30,160 nucleotides of DNA from Colwellia_A sp041890515. Its GTDB lineage: Bacteria > Pseudomonadota > Gammaproteobacteria > Enterobacterales > Alteromonadaceae. Each line of letters opens with the position of its first letter. Positions within the stretch are counted from its first letter, which is position 1. The position numbers were made by a program, and so were the translations under genes. Shown one piece after another: positions 16,678 through 25,673 of this stretch. The notes under the pieces are model-generated. The model ran no database searches, was not told the origin of the DNA, and worked only from the letters and a program-made list of their open reading frames with translations. The stretch is taken from NCBI GenBank assembly GCA_041890515.1, contig JASDWX010000018.1:1-30160 (forward strand), in the 5' to 3' direction.

Positions 16678-19600
16678 ATGCATGGTTTAATCGCTTGGTT
16701 TGCTCGTAACGATGTTGCTGCTAATCTTTTAATGTTGATCATTGTTGTCGCTGGACTTTATAGTTTATCAAATAAAATCCCTGTTGATTTGTTCCCTGAA
16801 TTTGAAATTAATACCGTGCAGGTTAGTACCATATTGCCGGGTGCTTCGCCACAAGAAGTGGAAGAAGGCTTAACAATAAAGATTGAAGAAGCAATCCAAG
16901 ATATCGCGGGCATTCGCGTAATGACATCACGTTCTAACGAAGGCAGATCAACTGTCACCGTAGAAGTTGAAGATGGTTTTGATGTAAGAGAAATGCTTGA
17001 TGAAATAAAAACACGTGTTGATGCTATCAATAATTTCCCTGTCGAAGCAGAACGTCCTTTAGTTATTTTGCCACAGCGAAAACGTGATGCGATAGGTGTT
17101 GTGATGTATGGTGATTATGACAGCTTAACCTTGCGTCGTTTTGCAGAAGATGTTCGAGATGAAATATCCTCGTTACCTGAAGTGTCTCAAGTAAGCGTAG
17201 ACAATTCACTACGTTTTGAAATTTCCATTGAAATACCTGAATGGTCTTTAAGGAAATATGATCTCACATTAGAACAAGTAGCAAATACATTACGACGTAA
17301 CTCTACGGACGTATCTGCAGGTAATTTAAAAACAGAAGGGGGAGATATTTTTATTCGCAGTATAGGCCAAGCTTATAGAGCGAGTGATTTCAGTCAGCTG
17401 CCCATTTTAACCGATAAAGATGGCACATTAATACGCTTAGGTGATATTGCTGTTTTACGGGATGAATTTGAAGAAACACCCTTAATAACAAGGTTTAACG
17501 GGATACCTGCGATAGAAGTCGAAATATTTCGTGTGGGTGACCAAAGCATTATTGAAGTAACAGACGCGGTTAAAAATTACATTGAACGTAAACAAAGTGC
17601 GTTACCCGAAGGATTAACCATGACTTACTGGCGCGATCGAAGTAAGTCGATAAAAGCACGATTGGCAACGCTAACCCGAAGTGCATGGCAAGGTGCGCTA
17701 TTGGTTATTTTACTCTTAGCCTTATTTTTAAGACCTGCTGTTGCTTTTTGGGTATGTATTGGCATTCCTATGTCATTTATGGGCGCGTTTATATTAATGC
17801 CGATATTTGGAATATCCCTGAATTTAATGAGTCTGTTCGCTTTTATTTTGGTGTTAGGTATTGTTGTTGATGATGCCATTGTTACCGGTGAAAATGTCTA
17901 TGAGCATATGCAACGAGGCACTGACCCGCTTACCGCTGCCATTAAAGGTACGCAAGAAGTAGCGGTACCAGTTACTTTTGGTATTTTAACTACGGTTGCT
18001 GCGTTTATACCCCTTGCTCTATTAGAAGGAAGGGGCAGTTGGTATCAAAGTATTCCTTATGTCATTGTGCCAGTTTTACTCTTCTCATTGATTGAGTCAA
18101 AATTAGTCTTACCTGCGCACCTTAAACATATAAAACCACGCACTGGCGCTATATCACGATTAACACGCATACAAATGGCAATATCAAATTCTTTGGAAAT
18201 ATTTATCGTCAAAGTATATCAGCCTACACTAGCATTAGCCTTGCGCTGGCGTTATGCGACGCTTGCTATCATGTTGTCGTCATTATTTATTGTCATCGGT
18301 GCACTTGCTAGTGGACAAACAAAATTTGTATTTTTCCCTCGTGTGCAAAGTGAAGTCGCGACTGCCACCTTGACTATGCCAACAGGCACTGCTTTTGAAA
18401 GCACTGATCGCATTGTTAAACACATGACTGAACAAGCTCAATTATTACAAGCCAAATATATTGATCCTGAATTGGGAGAGTCGATCATTAAGAATATATA
18501 TTCTATCAGTGGTGGACGTAATTCAAGTACAGGTCGTGTACGTATGGAAACAATTCCGCCGGAAGATAGAAGTTTAGAAATTGGTACCCAACAGCTTGTT
18601 GCTGAATGGCGTAAGATGGTAGGTCAAGTCGCGGGTGCAGAGCAATTAAATTATAGAGCTGAAATTGGCTGGAGTCGTCCAGCAATAAACATCGAATTAC
18701 GCGGTAAGAACGCAGATGATTTAGCTGAGTTAGGTGAAAAGTTCAAAGGTAAATTAACTGAGTTCTCCGCAGTTTCGGATGTTGAAGACTCAATGTCTGA
18801 TGGAAAAGAAGAATTACAATTAAAGCTTAAGCCAGAGGCAACATTGCTTGGCCTTGATTTGAATATGGTTGCTAGACAAGTTCGTCAAGCAGTCTATGGT
18901 TTTGAAGTTCAGCGCATTCAACGTGGTCGAGAAGAAGTGCGTGTCATGGTGAGATACCCTATTGCAGCTAGACAATCTATTGAAACTCTCGAACAGATGA
19001 TGATAAGAGTTGGGCCGCGCCAAGAGGTCCCTTTATGGCAAATTGCCAACATTGTGCCAGGGTTAAGTCCTTCAACTATTTTACGCATTGATCGCCAACG
19101 TACACTTTCAGTAACGGCTGATTTTGATAAAGAACAAGGTGATTTATCTGCTGTACAAGATGAGCTAGAAAAGTTTTTACAACAATCTATAAGCAGTTTC
19201 CCTGGCACAAGCTATGAAATGGCAGGGGAAGCCAGAGATCAGAAAGAGTCTTCTCAAGAGTTAAAATTTGGCATGTATGGTTTGTTAATGGTGATATATA
19301 TTTTGCTGGCTATCCCATTTAAAAGTTATTCTCAGCCTTTAGTCGTGATGCTGGTTATTCCATTTGGTATGGTGGGGGCGGTAATAGGTCATTGGATAAT
19401 GGGAATGAACCTAACATTATTAAGTTTGATGGGGGTCTTAGCGTTATCTGGTGTTGTGGTTAACGACTCACTTGTTCTCGTCGATTATATTAATCGAAAA
19501 CGTGCAGAGGGTATTTCGGTATTTAACGCGGTTTATGCTGCAGGAGGCAGGCGTTTTAGGCCAGTATTACTGACATCGTTAACAACGTTCGTTGGTTTAA

Positions 19601-19803
19601 TGCCACTATTATTTGAAAAAAGTACCCAAGCACAGTTTTTAATTCCAATGGCGGTAAGTCTTGGTTTTGGTATTTTGTTTGCTACGATTATTACACTATT
19701 TTTAGTGCCGATAAATTACTTAATTATGGAAGATATAAAACGCTATTGTATTCGTTATAAAAATGACATGATTTGGTTAATTGGTAAAGGGATTAGAAAA
19801 TAA
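16678..19803 (+). CDS. RND efflux pump, inner-membrane permease (second copy)
   Basis: This is a 1041-aa RND transporter with two repeats of six membrane helices and large periplasmic porter/docking loops. TM4 keeps both relay aspartates (Asp398-Asp399 in G-I-V-V-D-D-A-I-V). At the TM10 position of AcrB Lys940 it has Asn929 followed by Asp930 (V-V-V-N-D-S-L-V). It begins HGLIAWFARNDVAANLLML, a start seen in a distinct RND clade of marine gammaproteobacteria, and is clearly not a recent duplicate of the pump at 3667. A GGAG ribosome site overlaps the adaptor's stop codon. No outer-membrane factor or regulator gene is present, so a shared TolC-like channel is presumed. Confidence 0.95.
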   Translation: MHGLIAWFARNDVAANLLMLIIVVAGLYSLSNKIPVDLFPEFEINTVQVSTILPGASPQEVEEGLTIKIEEAIQDIAGIRVMTSRSNEGRSTVTVEVEDGFDVREMLDEIKTRVDAINNFPVEAERPLVILPQRKRDAIGVVMYGDYDSLTLRRFAEDVRDEISSLPEVSQVSVDNSLRFEISIEIPEWSLRKYDLTLEQVANTLRRNSTDVSAGNLKTEGGDIFIRSIGQAYRASDFSQLPILTDKDGTLIRLGDIAVLRDEFEETPLITRFNGIPAIEVEIFRVGDQSIIEVTDAVKNYIERKQSALPEGLTMTYWRDRSKSIKARLATLTRSAWQGALLVILLLALFLRPAVAFWVCIGIPMSFMGAFILMPIFGISLNLMSLFAFILVLGIVVDDAIVTGENVYEHMQRGTDPLTAAIKGTQEVAVPVTFGILTTVAAFIPLALLEGRGSWYQSIPYVIVPVLLFSLIESKLVLPAHLKHIKPRTGAISRLTRIQMAISNSLEIFIVKVYQPTLALALRWRYATLAIMLSSLFIVIGALASGQTKFVFFPRVQSEVATATLTMPTGTAFESTDRIVKHMTEQAQLLQAKYIDPELGESIIKNIYSISGGRNSSTGRVRMETIPPEDRSLEIGTQQLVAEWRKMVGQVAGAEQLNYRAEIGWSRPAINIELRGKNADDLAELGEKFKGKLTEFSAVSDVEDSMSDGKEELQLKLKPEATLLGLDLNMVARQVRQAVYGFEVQRIQRGREEVRVMVRYPIAARQSIETLEQMMIRVGPRQEVPLWQIANIVPGLSPSTILRIDRQRTLSVTADFDKEQGDLSAVQDELEKFLQQSISSFPGTSYEMAGEARDQKESSQELKFGMYGLLMVIYILLAIPFKSYSQPLVVMLVIPFGMVGAVIGHWIMGMNLTLLSLMGVLALSGVVVNDSLVLVDYINRKRAEGISVFNAVYAAGGRRFRPVLLTSLTTFVGLMPLLFEKSTQAQFLIPMAVSLGFGILFATIITLFLVPINYLIMEDIKRYCIRYKNDMIWLIGKGIRK

Positions 19804-19869
19804 TATTTAGGGTGTCAGGTTTATAAAATATCAGTTCAGTCATTCTTACAATAGTGAATAAAAGAGTAA

Positions 19870-20730
19870 ATGGTCTATATGCAGCGCAATATTAAAAATG
19901 GATTATTGGTGATGCTTACTGCTTTTTTGCTTTCAGCCTGTAGCTTTGGTTTTATCTATAATAATTTAGATTGGTGGAGTAATTGGTACCTAGATGATTA
20001 CGTTAAATTAAACCAAGAACAGCAACAGATTTTTGATACTGCATTTGATGAACTTCATTCTTGGCACAGGCAAACACAGCTAAGAGAATACTACTTGCAA
20101 CTGATAGTATTGAAAAAACAAGTTAATGATGGGATCTCCAAGAATGCGCTTAATGCTCATTTAGTGCGTGTTAAAAATCATTGGATTGTGGTGAGAGAGA
20201 AAGCAAAACCTCAGCTTATATCATTAACCCATACATTGAGTAAAAGTCAAAGACAGCAAGTTATTGATGAAATAGATAGTATTAACAAGGAACGTATCGA
20301 AGACCGTGACGAACTGTCCAAAGCCCAATGGTACCAAGCAGAATGCAAAGAGAGGCAACAGCAGTTCAGAAAGTGGGTGGGGAAGTTAACCAAAACACAG
20401 AAAGCTGAAGTGTGTAATTTTATACAAGGTTCTTCATCAACCTTTGCACATAGAATGGATTACCGCATTAAATGGCATTCAGACTTTAAGCAAGTTTTAG
20501 CAATGAACATAAATAAACAGCAATATGAAGTTATGTTTACAGCACTTATCTCTGATCCTGAGTCATTAAAATCTGATGAACACGTCATATTATCTGCAAA
20601 TAATAGTGAAATTTCAGTAACAATATTTCACTACGTTATGAACAATTTAACGGATAAACAACGTAAACGATTCAATCATAAAGTAGACGAACTTATTGAT
20701 GATTTAAAAGCCCTTGAAATTGATCGTTAA
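19870..20730 (+). CDS. DUF6279 family lipoprotein
   Basis: This is a 286-aa protein with a lipoprotein signal, LLSAC (Cys24), so it is probably attached to the outer membrane on the periplasmic side. Just after the cysteine comes the family hallmark FIYNNLDWWSNWYLDDYVKL, followed by charged, Gln-rich helices (NQEQQQIFDTAFDELHSWHR) with likely coiled-coil character. Its function is unknown. The ATG at 19870 and a second at 19879 are both possible starts: the first has AGAG 5 nt away, the second gives a more usual signal length. It lies 66 nt after the RND pump in the same direction and could be cotranscribed, though nothing links it to efflux. Confidence 0.88.
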   Translation: MVYMQRNIKNGLLVMLTAFLLSACSFGFIYNNLDWWSNWYLDDYVKLNQEQQQIFDTAFDELHSWHRQTQLREYYLQLIVLKKQVNDGISKNALNAHLVRVKNHWIVVREKAKPQLISLTHTLSKSQRQQVIDEIDSINKERIEDRDELSKAQWYQAECKERQQQFRKWVGKLTKTQKAEVCNFIQGSSSTFAHRMDYRIKWHSDFKQVLAMNINKQQYEVMFTALISDPESLKSDEHVILSANNSEISVTIFHYVMNNLTDKQRKRFNHKVDELIDDLKALEIDR

Positions 20731-20865
20731 CTAAGTTTTCAACCACCAGTAATGTAAATATAACTCTATGTAGTAATGATTTTTACCTGATATATATTCG
20801 CTAAAAGTGTCGCGTTTATCTTTTTTTTAATAAAGTGGAGCAATCTTTTTGAGCATTATTATTTG

Positions 20866-21408
20866 ATGATATTTGATATACTATTATTAATCACTATCGT
20901 ATTTATTACCTTGTCGCTTATATACAGTAGCGTGAAACTGGGTATATCACCCATGCCTAGTTCAAGTAAAGCCTATGACGCGATGATGAAGTTAGCGGGT
21001 GAAACGGGGGCTGGACCGTTAATTGATTTAGGTAGTGGCTGGGGGGATTTTGTTATACGTGCAGCAAAAAGAAATCCCCATAGACAAATAGTTGGTTATG
21101 AATTGTCTATATTACCTTGGCTGACCTCAGTCATACTAAAAAAAATATTAAAGTTAAACAACCTCACATTATATAGACAAGACTTCTTCAAAGCTCAGTT
21201 ACCCTCTGCATCAGTGCTCATTTGCTATTTGTATCCTAAAGCGATGAGTAAGATACAGAATCAATTACTGTTAAAGCAACCTGAAATAACGTTTATAATA
21301 AGCAATAACTTTGCTTTACCATCGAGTAAGCCATTTAAGGTGATAAAGCTCAATGATTTTTATAAATCACCCATTTACCTTTATAAAATAGCGAAGGAAA
21401 AATATTGA
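20866..21408 (+). CDS. Membrane-anchored class I SAM-dependent methyltransferase
   Basis: This is a 180-aa protein with one N-terminal membrane helix (about residues 3-22), the G-I-S-P-M-P-S-S-S-K linker, and the SAM-binding motif I as LIDLGSGWGDFVIRAAK (Asp54). Later come VGYELSILPW (acidic loop binding the ribose) and the motif-IV-like ASVLICYLYPKAM. Proteins of this shape ('P-x-P-T/S-x-x-x-V/A ... DLGSGDGR') form a small family of unknown substrate in many proteobacteria. The ATG at 20866 is chosen over the TTG just before it; the ribosome site is weak (GGAG about 28 nt upstream, outside the usual range). Confidence 0.85.
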   Translation: MIFDILLLITIVFITLSLIYSSVKLGISPMPSSSKAYDAMMKLAGETGAGPLIDLGSGWGDFVIRAAKRNPHRQIVGYELSILPWLTSVILKKILKLNNLTLYRQDFFKAQLPSASVLICYLYPKAMSKIQNQLLLKQPEITFIISNNFALPSSKPFKVIKLNDFYKSPIYLYKIAKEKY

Positions 21409-21450
21409 GTTTTCGTATCAGTAAGCACAAAATGATATGTTGTAATACTT

Positions 21451-21476
21451 TACAAACATCAACATACAAACATCAA
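21451..21476. repeat. Two direct copies of a 12-nt repeat
   Basis: TACAAACATCAA occurs at 21451-21462 and again at 21465-21476, a 14-nt period. It sits just upstream of the TATAAA microsatellite and about 90-110 nt before the acyltransferase start, where a transcription factor could bind both copies on nearly one face of the helix. Confidence 0.8.
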
Positions 21477-21483
21477 TTAATAA

Positions 21484-21535
21484 TATAAATATAAATATAA
21501 ATATAAATATAAATATAAATATAAATATAAATATA
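21484..21535. repeat. Hexanucleotide microsatellite (TATAAA) x 8.7
   Basis: Eight perfect TATAAA units run from 21484 to 21531, followed by TATA. The array ends 26 nt before the TTG and 38 nt before the ATG of the acyltransferase gene. Each unit is one base from the sigma-70 -10 consensus. Arrays of this kind can gain or lose units during replication and so change promoter geometry. Confidence 0.97.
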
Positions 21536-21561
21536 GCTATGAGCCACTGAGAAATCTTCTA

Positions 21562-22689
21562 TTGAATCCCAACATGCAAATTAATTTTATCAACGATATC
21601 GAAAGCATAAATGAAAGTGACTGGCAGAATTTAAACCACTCAACTTGTCCTTTTCTTTGTTATGATTTTTTTGATGCGCTTGAAAAAAGTGAATCTGCCA
21701 GTGTAAAACAAGGTTGGCAACCCCACCATTTAGTAGCAACACTTCAAAATGAAGTAACAGCCGTCATGCCGATGTATTTGAAAAGTCATTCCTGGGGTGA
21801 ATATGTTTTTGATTGGGATTGGGCAGATGCTTTTAAGCGTCATGACGTAGAGTATTACCCTAAACTCGTTGCTACTATTCCTTTTACACCGGTTAGTAGT
21901 GATAAATTACTTTCTTCACAAGTACAATTACTCGAGTTATTTGAACCCTTAATCGAACATTGTGAACAAGAAAACATTAACAGTTGGCATATTCTGTATT
22001 GCCATGACATTAAGGCCGATTTACCTGAAGATGTTTATCAACGAAATACTGTACAATTTCACTGGTTTAATCGTAATTATGAAACATTTAATGACTTTAT
22101 GGGTACATTTACTTCACGTAAAAGAAAAAACACACGTAAAGAAAGGGTGTCGATCACTCAGCAAGGTATTAATATTCGTCAGTTAACCAATGATGAAATT
22201 TCAGAAAAAGACCTTAAGTTCTTTTATTTAACTTACCAACTGACTTACTTAAAAAGGGGACATCAACCGCACTTGAGTTATGCGTTTTTTGTGGAAATAT
22301 TATCAAGTATGGCAAATAATATTTTATTGATCATTGCTAGTGATGAGCGAGAAGATATTGCTTGTGCGCTCTTTTTTTATAACGATACTCAACTATATGG
22401 CCGTTACTGGGGCTGTACTAAACAATACAATAATTTACATTTTGAACTTTGTTATTATCGCGGTATCGAGTTTTGTATTCAAAATAAGCTAACAAGCTTT
22501 AATCCTGGTACTCAGGGGGAACACAAAATTCAAAGGGGTTTTGAACCTATATTAACGTACTCTTACCATTGGATTAAACATCAAGCGTTTAGAGGTGCGA
22601 TTAAAGATTTTTGCCAGCAAGAGCAAAAACATATGCTAACGTATCAGCAGAATTGTCAGCAGTTCTTGCCTTTCAAACAAACAGACTAA
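21562..22689 (+). CDS. GNAT-fold N-acyltransferase, COG3146 (DUF482) family
   Basis: This is a 375-aa protein typical of the COG3146 'peptidogalycan biosynthesis/recognition' family: CPFLCYDFFDALEKS near the start, the conserved VFDWDWADAFKRH, PFTPV, the basic motif TSRKRKNTRKER in mid-protein, LPHLSYAFF-like text (QPHLSYAFFVEIL), GRYWGC, LHFELCYYRGIE and FNPGTQGEHKIQRGFEP. The fold is a double GNAT, related to FemAB-type aminoacyl transferases. Its substrate is unknown. The start may be TTG at 21562 (with GAGAAA about 10 nt upstream) or ATG at 21574, which lacks a visible ribosome site. The preceding TATAAA array and 12-nt repeats suggest unusual expression control. Eighteen nt separate it from the next gene, implying an operon. 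Confidence 0.9.
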   Translation: MNPNMQINFINDIESINESDWQNLNHSTCPFLCYDFFDALEKSESASVKQGWQPHHLVATLQNEVTAVMPMYLKSHSWGEYVFDWDWADAFKRHDVEYYPKLVATIPFTPVSSDKLLSSQVQLLELFEPLIEHCEQENINSWHILYCHDIKADLPEDVYQRNTVQFHWFNRNYETFNDFMGTFTSRKRKNTRKERVSITQQGINIRQLTNDEISEKDLKFFYLTYQLTYLKRGHQPHLSYAFFVEILSSMANNILLIIASDEREDIACALFFYNDTQLYGRYWGCTKQYNNLHFELCYYRGIEFCIQNKLTSFNPGTQGEHKIQRGFEPILTYSYHWIKHQAFRGAIKDFCQQEQKHMLTYQQNCQQFLPFKQTD

Positions 22690-22706
22690 TTAAGATAAAA
22701 TATCTG

Positions 22707-23309
22707 ATGAATAAACCTTTTTCCCAAGCATGTGAAAATAATAAACGACCCATTTTAGATATTTTGACAACCGTATTTTCAGAAAATAAACATGTATTAG
22801 AAATTGGCTCAGGCACAGGACAGCATGCTGTTTTCTTTGGCCAGCAATTACCTCACTTAATGTGGCAAACCAGTGATTTATTGATAAACCATCAAGGTAT
22901 TAATTTTTGGTTAGATGAAGCAGGCAGTGATAATGTAATAAAACCTATTGTTATTGATTTAAATAGATCTTGGCCGATACCAAAAGATATCCCTCAGGTT
23001 GATGGGCTATATACCGCTAATACACTGCACATCATAAGTTGGTCATTAGTGGTTAATTTTTTCGAAGGTCTTCAGCAAAACTTAACATCAGAAGCGAGCG
23101 TCTGTATTTATGGCCCCTTTAATTATCAAGGGAAATTCAGCAGCGAAAGTAACGCTGACTTTGATCTCTGGCTAAAAGAAAGAGACATAAACAGTGGTAT
23201 TAGAGATATTGAAGCTATTTTATTATTGGCTAACTCAGCGGGTCTAAAGTTAATTGATGACTATGCAATGCCTGCTAATAATCGCTTGTTGGTTTTTTTA
23301 AAAGCATAG
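22707..23309 (+). CDS. DUF938 family class I SAM-dependent methyltransferase
   Basis: This is a 200-aa protein starting KPFSQACENNKRPIL, the standard DUF938 opening, followed by motif I VLEIGSGTGQHAVFF (residues about 30-44). Next come MWQTSDL at the acidic loop, VDGLYTANTLHIISW, YGPFNYQGKFSSESNADFD and a C-terminal NRLLVFLK strand. The frame is open for another 32 codons upstream, but those overlap the acyltransferase gene, so the ATG at 22707 is used. The substrate of the family is not established. It follows the acyltransferase directly and is probably cotranscribed, making it subject to the same repeat-bearing promoter. Confidence 0.93.
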   Translation: MNKPFSQACENNKRPILDILTTVFSENKHVLEIGSGTGQHAVFFGQQLPHLMWQTSDLLINHQGINFWLDEAGSDNVIKPIVIDLNRSWPIPKDIPQVDGLYTANTLHIISWSLVVNFFEGLQQNLTSEASVCIYGPFNYQGKFSSESNADFDLWLKERDINSGIRDIEAILLLANSAGLKLIDDYAMPANNRLLVFLKA

Positions 23310-23398
23310 AAGCTCGTCACAATTTTTTTAATTATTATAATTCGAAAATCATCGACCGGTAAATGCCATTATTATCAACAACTATAGATTTAATCATC

Positions 23399-23420
23399 TG
23401 ATGAGTACTCGTACTTATCA
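23399..23420 (+). terminator. Hairpin between converging genes, weak terminator
   Basis: TGATGAGTAC (23399-23408) can pair with GTACTTATCA (23411-23420), with one G-U pair and realistically nine stem pairs around a CTCG loop. Only TTT follows. It lies in the 223-nt gap between the DUF938 gene and converging gntK. A second short A/T stem with a T-run lies at about 23446-23460. Confidence 0.35.
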
Positions 23421-23532
23421 TTTAACCAATACTTTTGTAGGAATGAAAAAGGGCTTTTTTGATGAAATTTTTAGAATAGTGTCTACATCATTATCGACAA
23501 TTATTAAGGACGTTATTTATACCTAATATTTG

Positions 23533-24078
23533 CTAATGAGTAATAAATTCAATAGACTTTAGTAATAAGTTAGTAACGGACTCTTCCGCACTTAATGTCA
23601 ATAATTCAATATTTTCAATAGCCCCTTCGTTAATTGCTTCCAGAGACGCAAGTTGACTACTCAATAATTGTGGTGACATAAAGTGCCCACCTCTTTTACC
23701 CAAACGCTGTGCGATTAATACAGGATCAGTATCAAGAAAAACTCCCACGGTACGGCGATACGAACCGAATATTAATCGCCTGTGTTGCTGTTTTAGTCCG
23801 GAATAGGCCAATACACAGCATTTATTTTGTACTTCTAAGTCTCTGAGTTTCTTGCAAATTCGAGCAATCCAAGGCGCTCTTTGTTCATCAGTTAAAGGGA
23901 TCCCCTGCGACATTTTTTTAATCGCCTCTTTACTATGAAAAGAATCAGCATCTAAAAAAGCTATAGCTAAATAGTTAGCTATTTCTTGGGCAAGGGTTGA
24001 TTTTCCACATCCCGACACACCCATAACTACTACCAATAAAGGCAGTTGTTGAAATTCAGTCTCGTTATTAAATAACAT
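23533..24078 (-). CDS. gntK: Gluconokinase (GntK type)
   Basis: This is a 181-aa kinase that would convert gluconate to 6-phosphogluconate with ATP. Walker A is VVMGVSGCGKSTLAQEIA. The substrate segment FLDADSFHSKEAIKKMSQG and GIPLTDEQRAPWIARI follow the GntK order (usual form D-G-D-x-x-H-P ... K-M-x-x-G-x-P-L-x-D-x-D-R-x-P-W-L). Later come YSGLKQQHRRLI (usually C-S-A-L-K-x-x-Y-R), F-L-D-T, and HFMSPQLLSSQLASLE. The altered HS and AYSGL positions are mild departures from the consensus. The frame opens at TTG 24108, but the ATG at 24078 has an AGGTG ribosome site and is preferred. It is divergent from gntP across a 130-nt control region. Confidence 0.93.
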   Translation of the reverse strand: MLFNNETEFQQLPLLVVVMGVSGCGKSTLAQEIANYLAIAFLDADSFHSKEAIKKMSQGIPLTDEQRAPWIARICKKLRDLEVQNKCCVLAYSGLKQQHRRLIFGSYRRTVGVFLDTDPVLIAQRLGKRGGHFMSPQLLSSQLASLEAINEGAIENIELLTLSAEESVTNLLLKSIEFITH

Positions 24079-24110
24079 TATCAGCACCTGGTTTAAATGG
24101 TTGCGCAAAC

Positions 24111-24139
24111 AATTACCAGTAAAAAGGTGGTAATTAACA
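24111..24139. promoter_or_regulatory. Candidate GntR operator region between gntK and gntP
   Basis: AATTACCA (24111-24118) and TGGTAATT (24127-24134) form a perfect 8-bp inverted repeat with an 8-nt spacer. Inside lies TTACCAGTAA (24113-24122), close to the TTACCGGTAA-like core I recall for E. coli GntR sites. GTAATTAACAT (24129-24139) recurs upstream of the regulator gene at 25610. The position between divergent gluconate genes fits a shared operator. The assignment is inference. Confidence 0.5.
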
Positions 24140-24208
24140 TTAGCAATAAAAAGATTAATTTATATAAACAGCAATTGTGATTTTTTAAAATGTGTCTATA
24201 AGGAATTT

Positions 24209-25585
24209 ATGCAAGATATTATACACACCACCAGCCCATTATTTTTACTCTGTATTGCCGCACTATCTATTGTTGCACTCCTATTATTAATCATAAAATG
24301 TCGAGTTCACGAATTTGTCGCGCTGGTTTTGGTCAGTTTTTGTACCGCAGTTATTACCGGTATACCTAGTGAAGAAGTGGTACCAACATTAACGAGTGGC
24401 TTTGGTAGTACGCTTGCCTCTGTTGCTTTATTGGTTGGTCTTGGTGCCATGATAGGTAAAATTTTAGAAGTCTCCGGCGGTGCTCAAGTATTAGCAGATA
24501 GATTAATAGGTACATTTGGTGCAAAAAAAGCCCCATTCGCCCTAGGCGTTGCTTCATTGATATTTGGTTTCCCGATTTTTTTTGATGCGGGTTTAATTGT
24601 TATGATGCCTATAGTTTTCAGTGTAGCTAAACGATTCAGTGGCGCTTTACTCATTTATGCATTACCAACAGCGGGCGCATTTGCGGTAATGCACGCTTTT
24701 GTACCACCTCACCCTGGTCCGGTTGCCGCCGCAGGTTTTCTTGGCGCGGACATTGGTCTTCTGCTCTTGGTGGGTTTACTGGTTGCAGCGCCAACATGGT
24801 ATATAGGCTCCTATTTATTTGGTGTATATTCTGGTAAAAAGTTTAATATTCCCCTGTCGAGTTTACTTTATAACACTCATTTGAATTCACAACCCGTCAC
24901 CCCTCCCAAATTTGGCACAGTTATATCATTACTTCTGTTGCCCATGTTGCTAATTTTTCTAGATACTGGCCTAAACACATTAACTGCCATTGGCATAATC
25001 GATGGCTCAAATCCACTCACTAACTTTTTAAGAATGATCGGAAAAACGCCCATCGCTTTACTTATAACATTGTTAGTTTGTTTTTTTGTTTTTGCAAAAG
25101 ACTATGGAATGAAAGAATTAGAGAAGCTATGTAATGAATCACTTGCACCTATTTGTGGCGTTATATTAATTACTGGTGCCGGAGGAATGTATGGTGGGGT
25201 ATTACGATCTAGTGGGATTGGGGATGCTCTGGCCAGCTTACTTAACGATACAGGCTTGCCAGTTATTGTAGCTGCGTTTGTTATTTCTACCTGCTTAAGA
25301 GTTGCTCAAGGTTCTGCCACTGTAGCGCTTACGACCACTGCTGCACTCATCTCGCCTATGGTGGCCTCGACTGTCGGTCTGTCTGCTCTAGATCTTTGCT
25401 TCATTGTTATCGCAATAGCTGGTGGTGCAACCGTTTTGTCCCATTTTAACGATTCCGGATTTTGGCTGGTTAGCCGCTTACTCGGTATGGACGAAAAAAC
25501 GACGTTAAAAACATGGACTGTTATGGAAACGCTTTTGGGAAGCATCGCCTTTTTAATTGTGCTGGTGTTAAGTTTAATCTTTTAG
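24209..25585 (+). CDS. gntP: GntP-family gluconate:H+ symporter
   Basis: This is a 458-aa inner-membrane permease with about 12 hydrophobic segments and clear GntP-family motifs: FGSTLASVALLVGLGAMIGK, LEVSGGAQVLADRLIG, FGFPIFFDAGLIVMMPI, HAFVPPHPGPVAAA, ITGAGGMYGGVLRSSGIG, RVAQGSATVALTTTAAL and LSHFNDSGFWLVSRLLGM. The family (GntT, GntU, GntP, IdnT) imports gluconate and related sugar acids using the proton gradient. With gntK divergent beside it and a GntR-like repressor after it, gluconate is the best guess; 5-ketogluconate, idonate or galactonate-like acids remain possible. An AGGA ribosome site precedes the ATG. Confidence 0.96.
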   Translation: MQDIIHTTSPLFLLCIAALSIVALLLLIIKCRVHEFVALVLVSFCTAVITGIPSEEVVPTLTSGFGSTLASVALLVGLGAMIGKILEVSGGAQVLADRLIGTFGAKKAPFALGVASLIFGFPIFFDAGLIVMMPIVFSVAKRFSGALLIYALPTAGAFAVMHAFVPPHPGPVAAAGFLGADIGLLLLVGLLVAAPTWYIGSYLFGVYSGKKFNIPLSSLLYNTHLNSQPVTPPKFGTVISLLLLPMLLIFLDTGLNTLTAIGIIDGSNPLTNFLRMIGKTPIALLITLLVCFFVFAKDYGMKELEKLCNESLAPICGVILITGAGGMYGGVLRSSGIGDALASLLNDTGLPVIVAAFVISTCLRVAQGSATVALTTTAALISPMVASTVGLSALDLCFIVIAIAGGATVLSHFNDSGFWLVSRLLGMDEKTTLKTWTVMETLLGSIAFLIVLVLSLIF

Positions 25586-25609
25586 TACCAACCACCAAAA
25601 ATATTGTAT

Positions 25610-25620
25610 GTAATTAACAT
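25610..25620. promoter_or_regulatory. Recurrent 11-mer upstream of the repressor gene
   Basis: GTAATTAACAT occurs here, 54 nt before the gntR-like start, and identically at 24129-24139 before gntP. A looser copy (GTAATAACAC) sits at 26796 before the lactonase gene. It may be a common regulator site or an AT-rich coincidence. Confidence 0.35.
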
Positions 25621-25673
25621 CATTTTTGTATGTAGTAAATTCGTTTTAAAATAAGGTTTGTTTAAGGTGTTTA

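Noticed and set aside
2526..19803. The two RND adaptor/pump pairs as a recent tandem duplication
   Set aside because: Anchor type (lipid versus helix), pump N-termini and TM4/TM10 motifs differ clearly, so they belong to separate RND clades.
21451..21535. CRISPR-like array
   Set aside because: The units are short, contiguous or nearly so, without spacers; this is a microsatellite beside a simple direct repeat.
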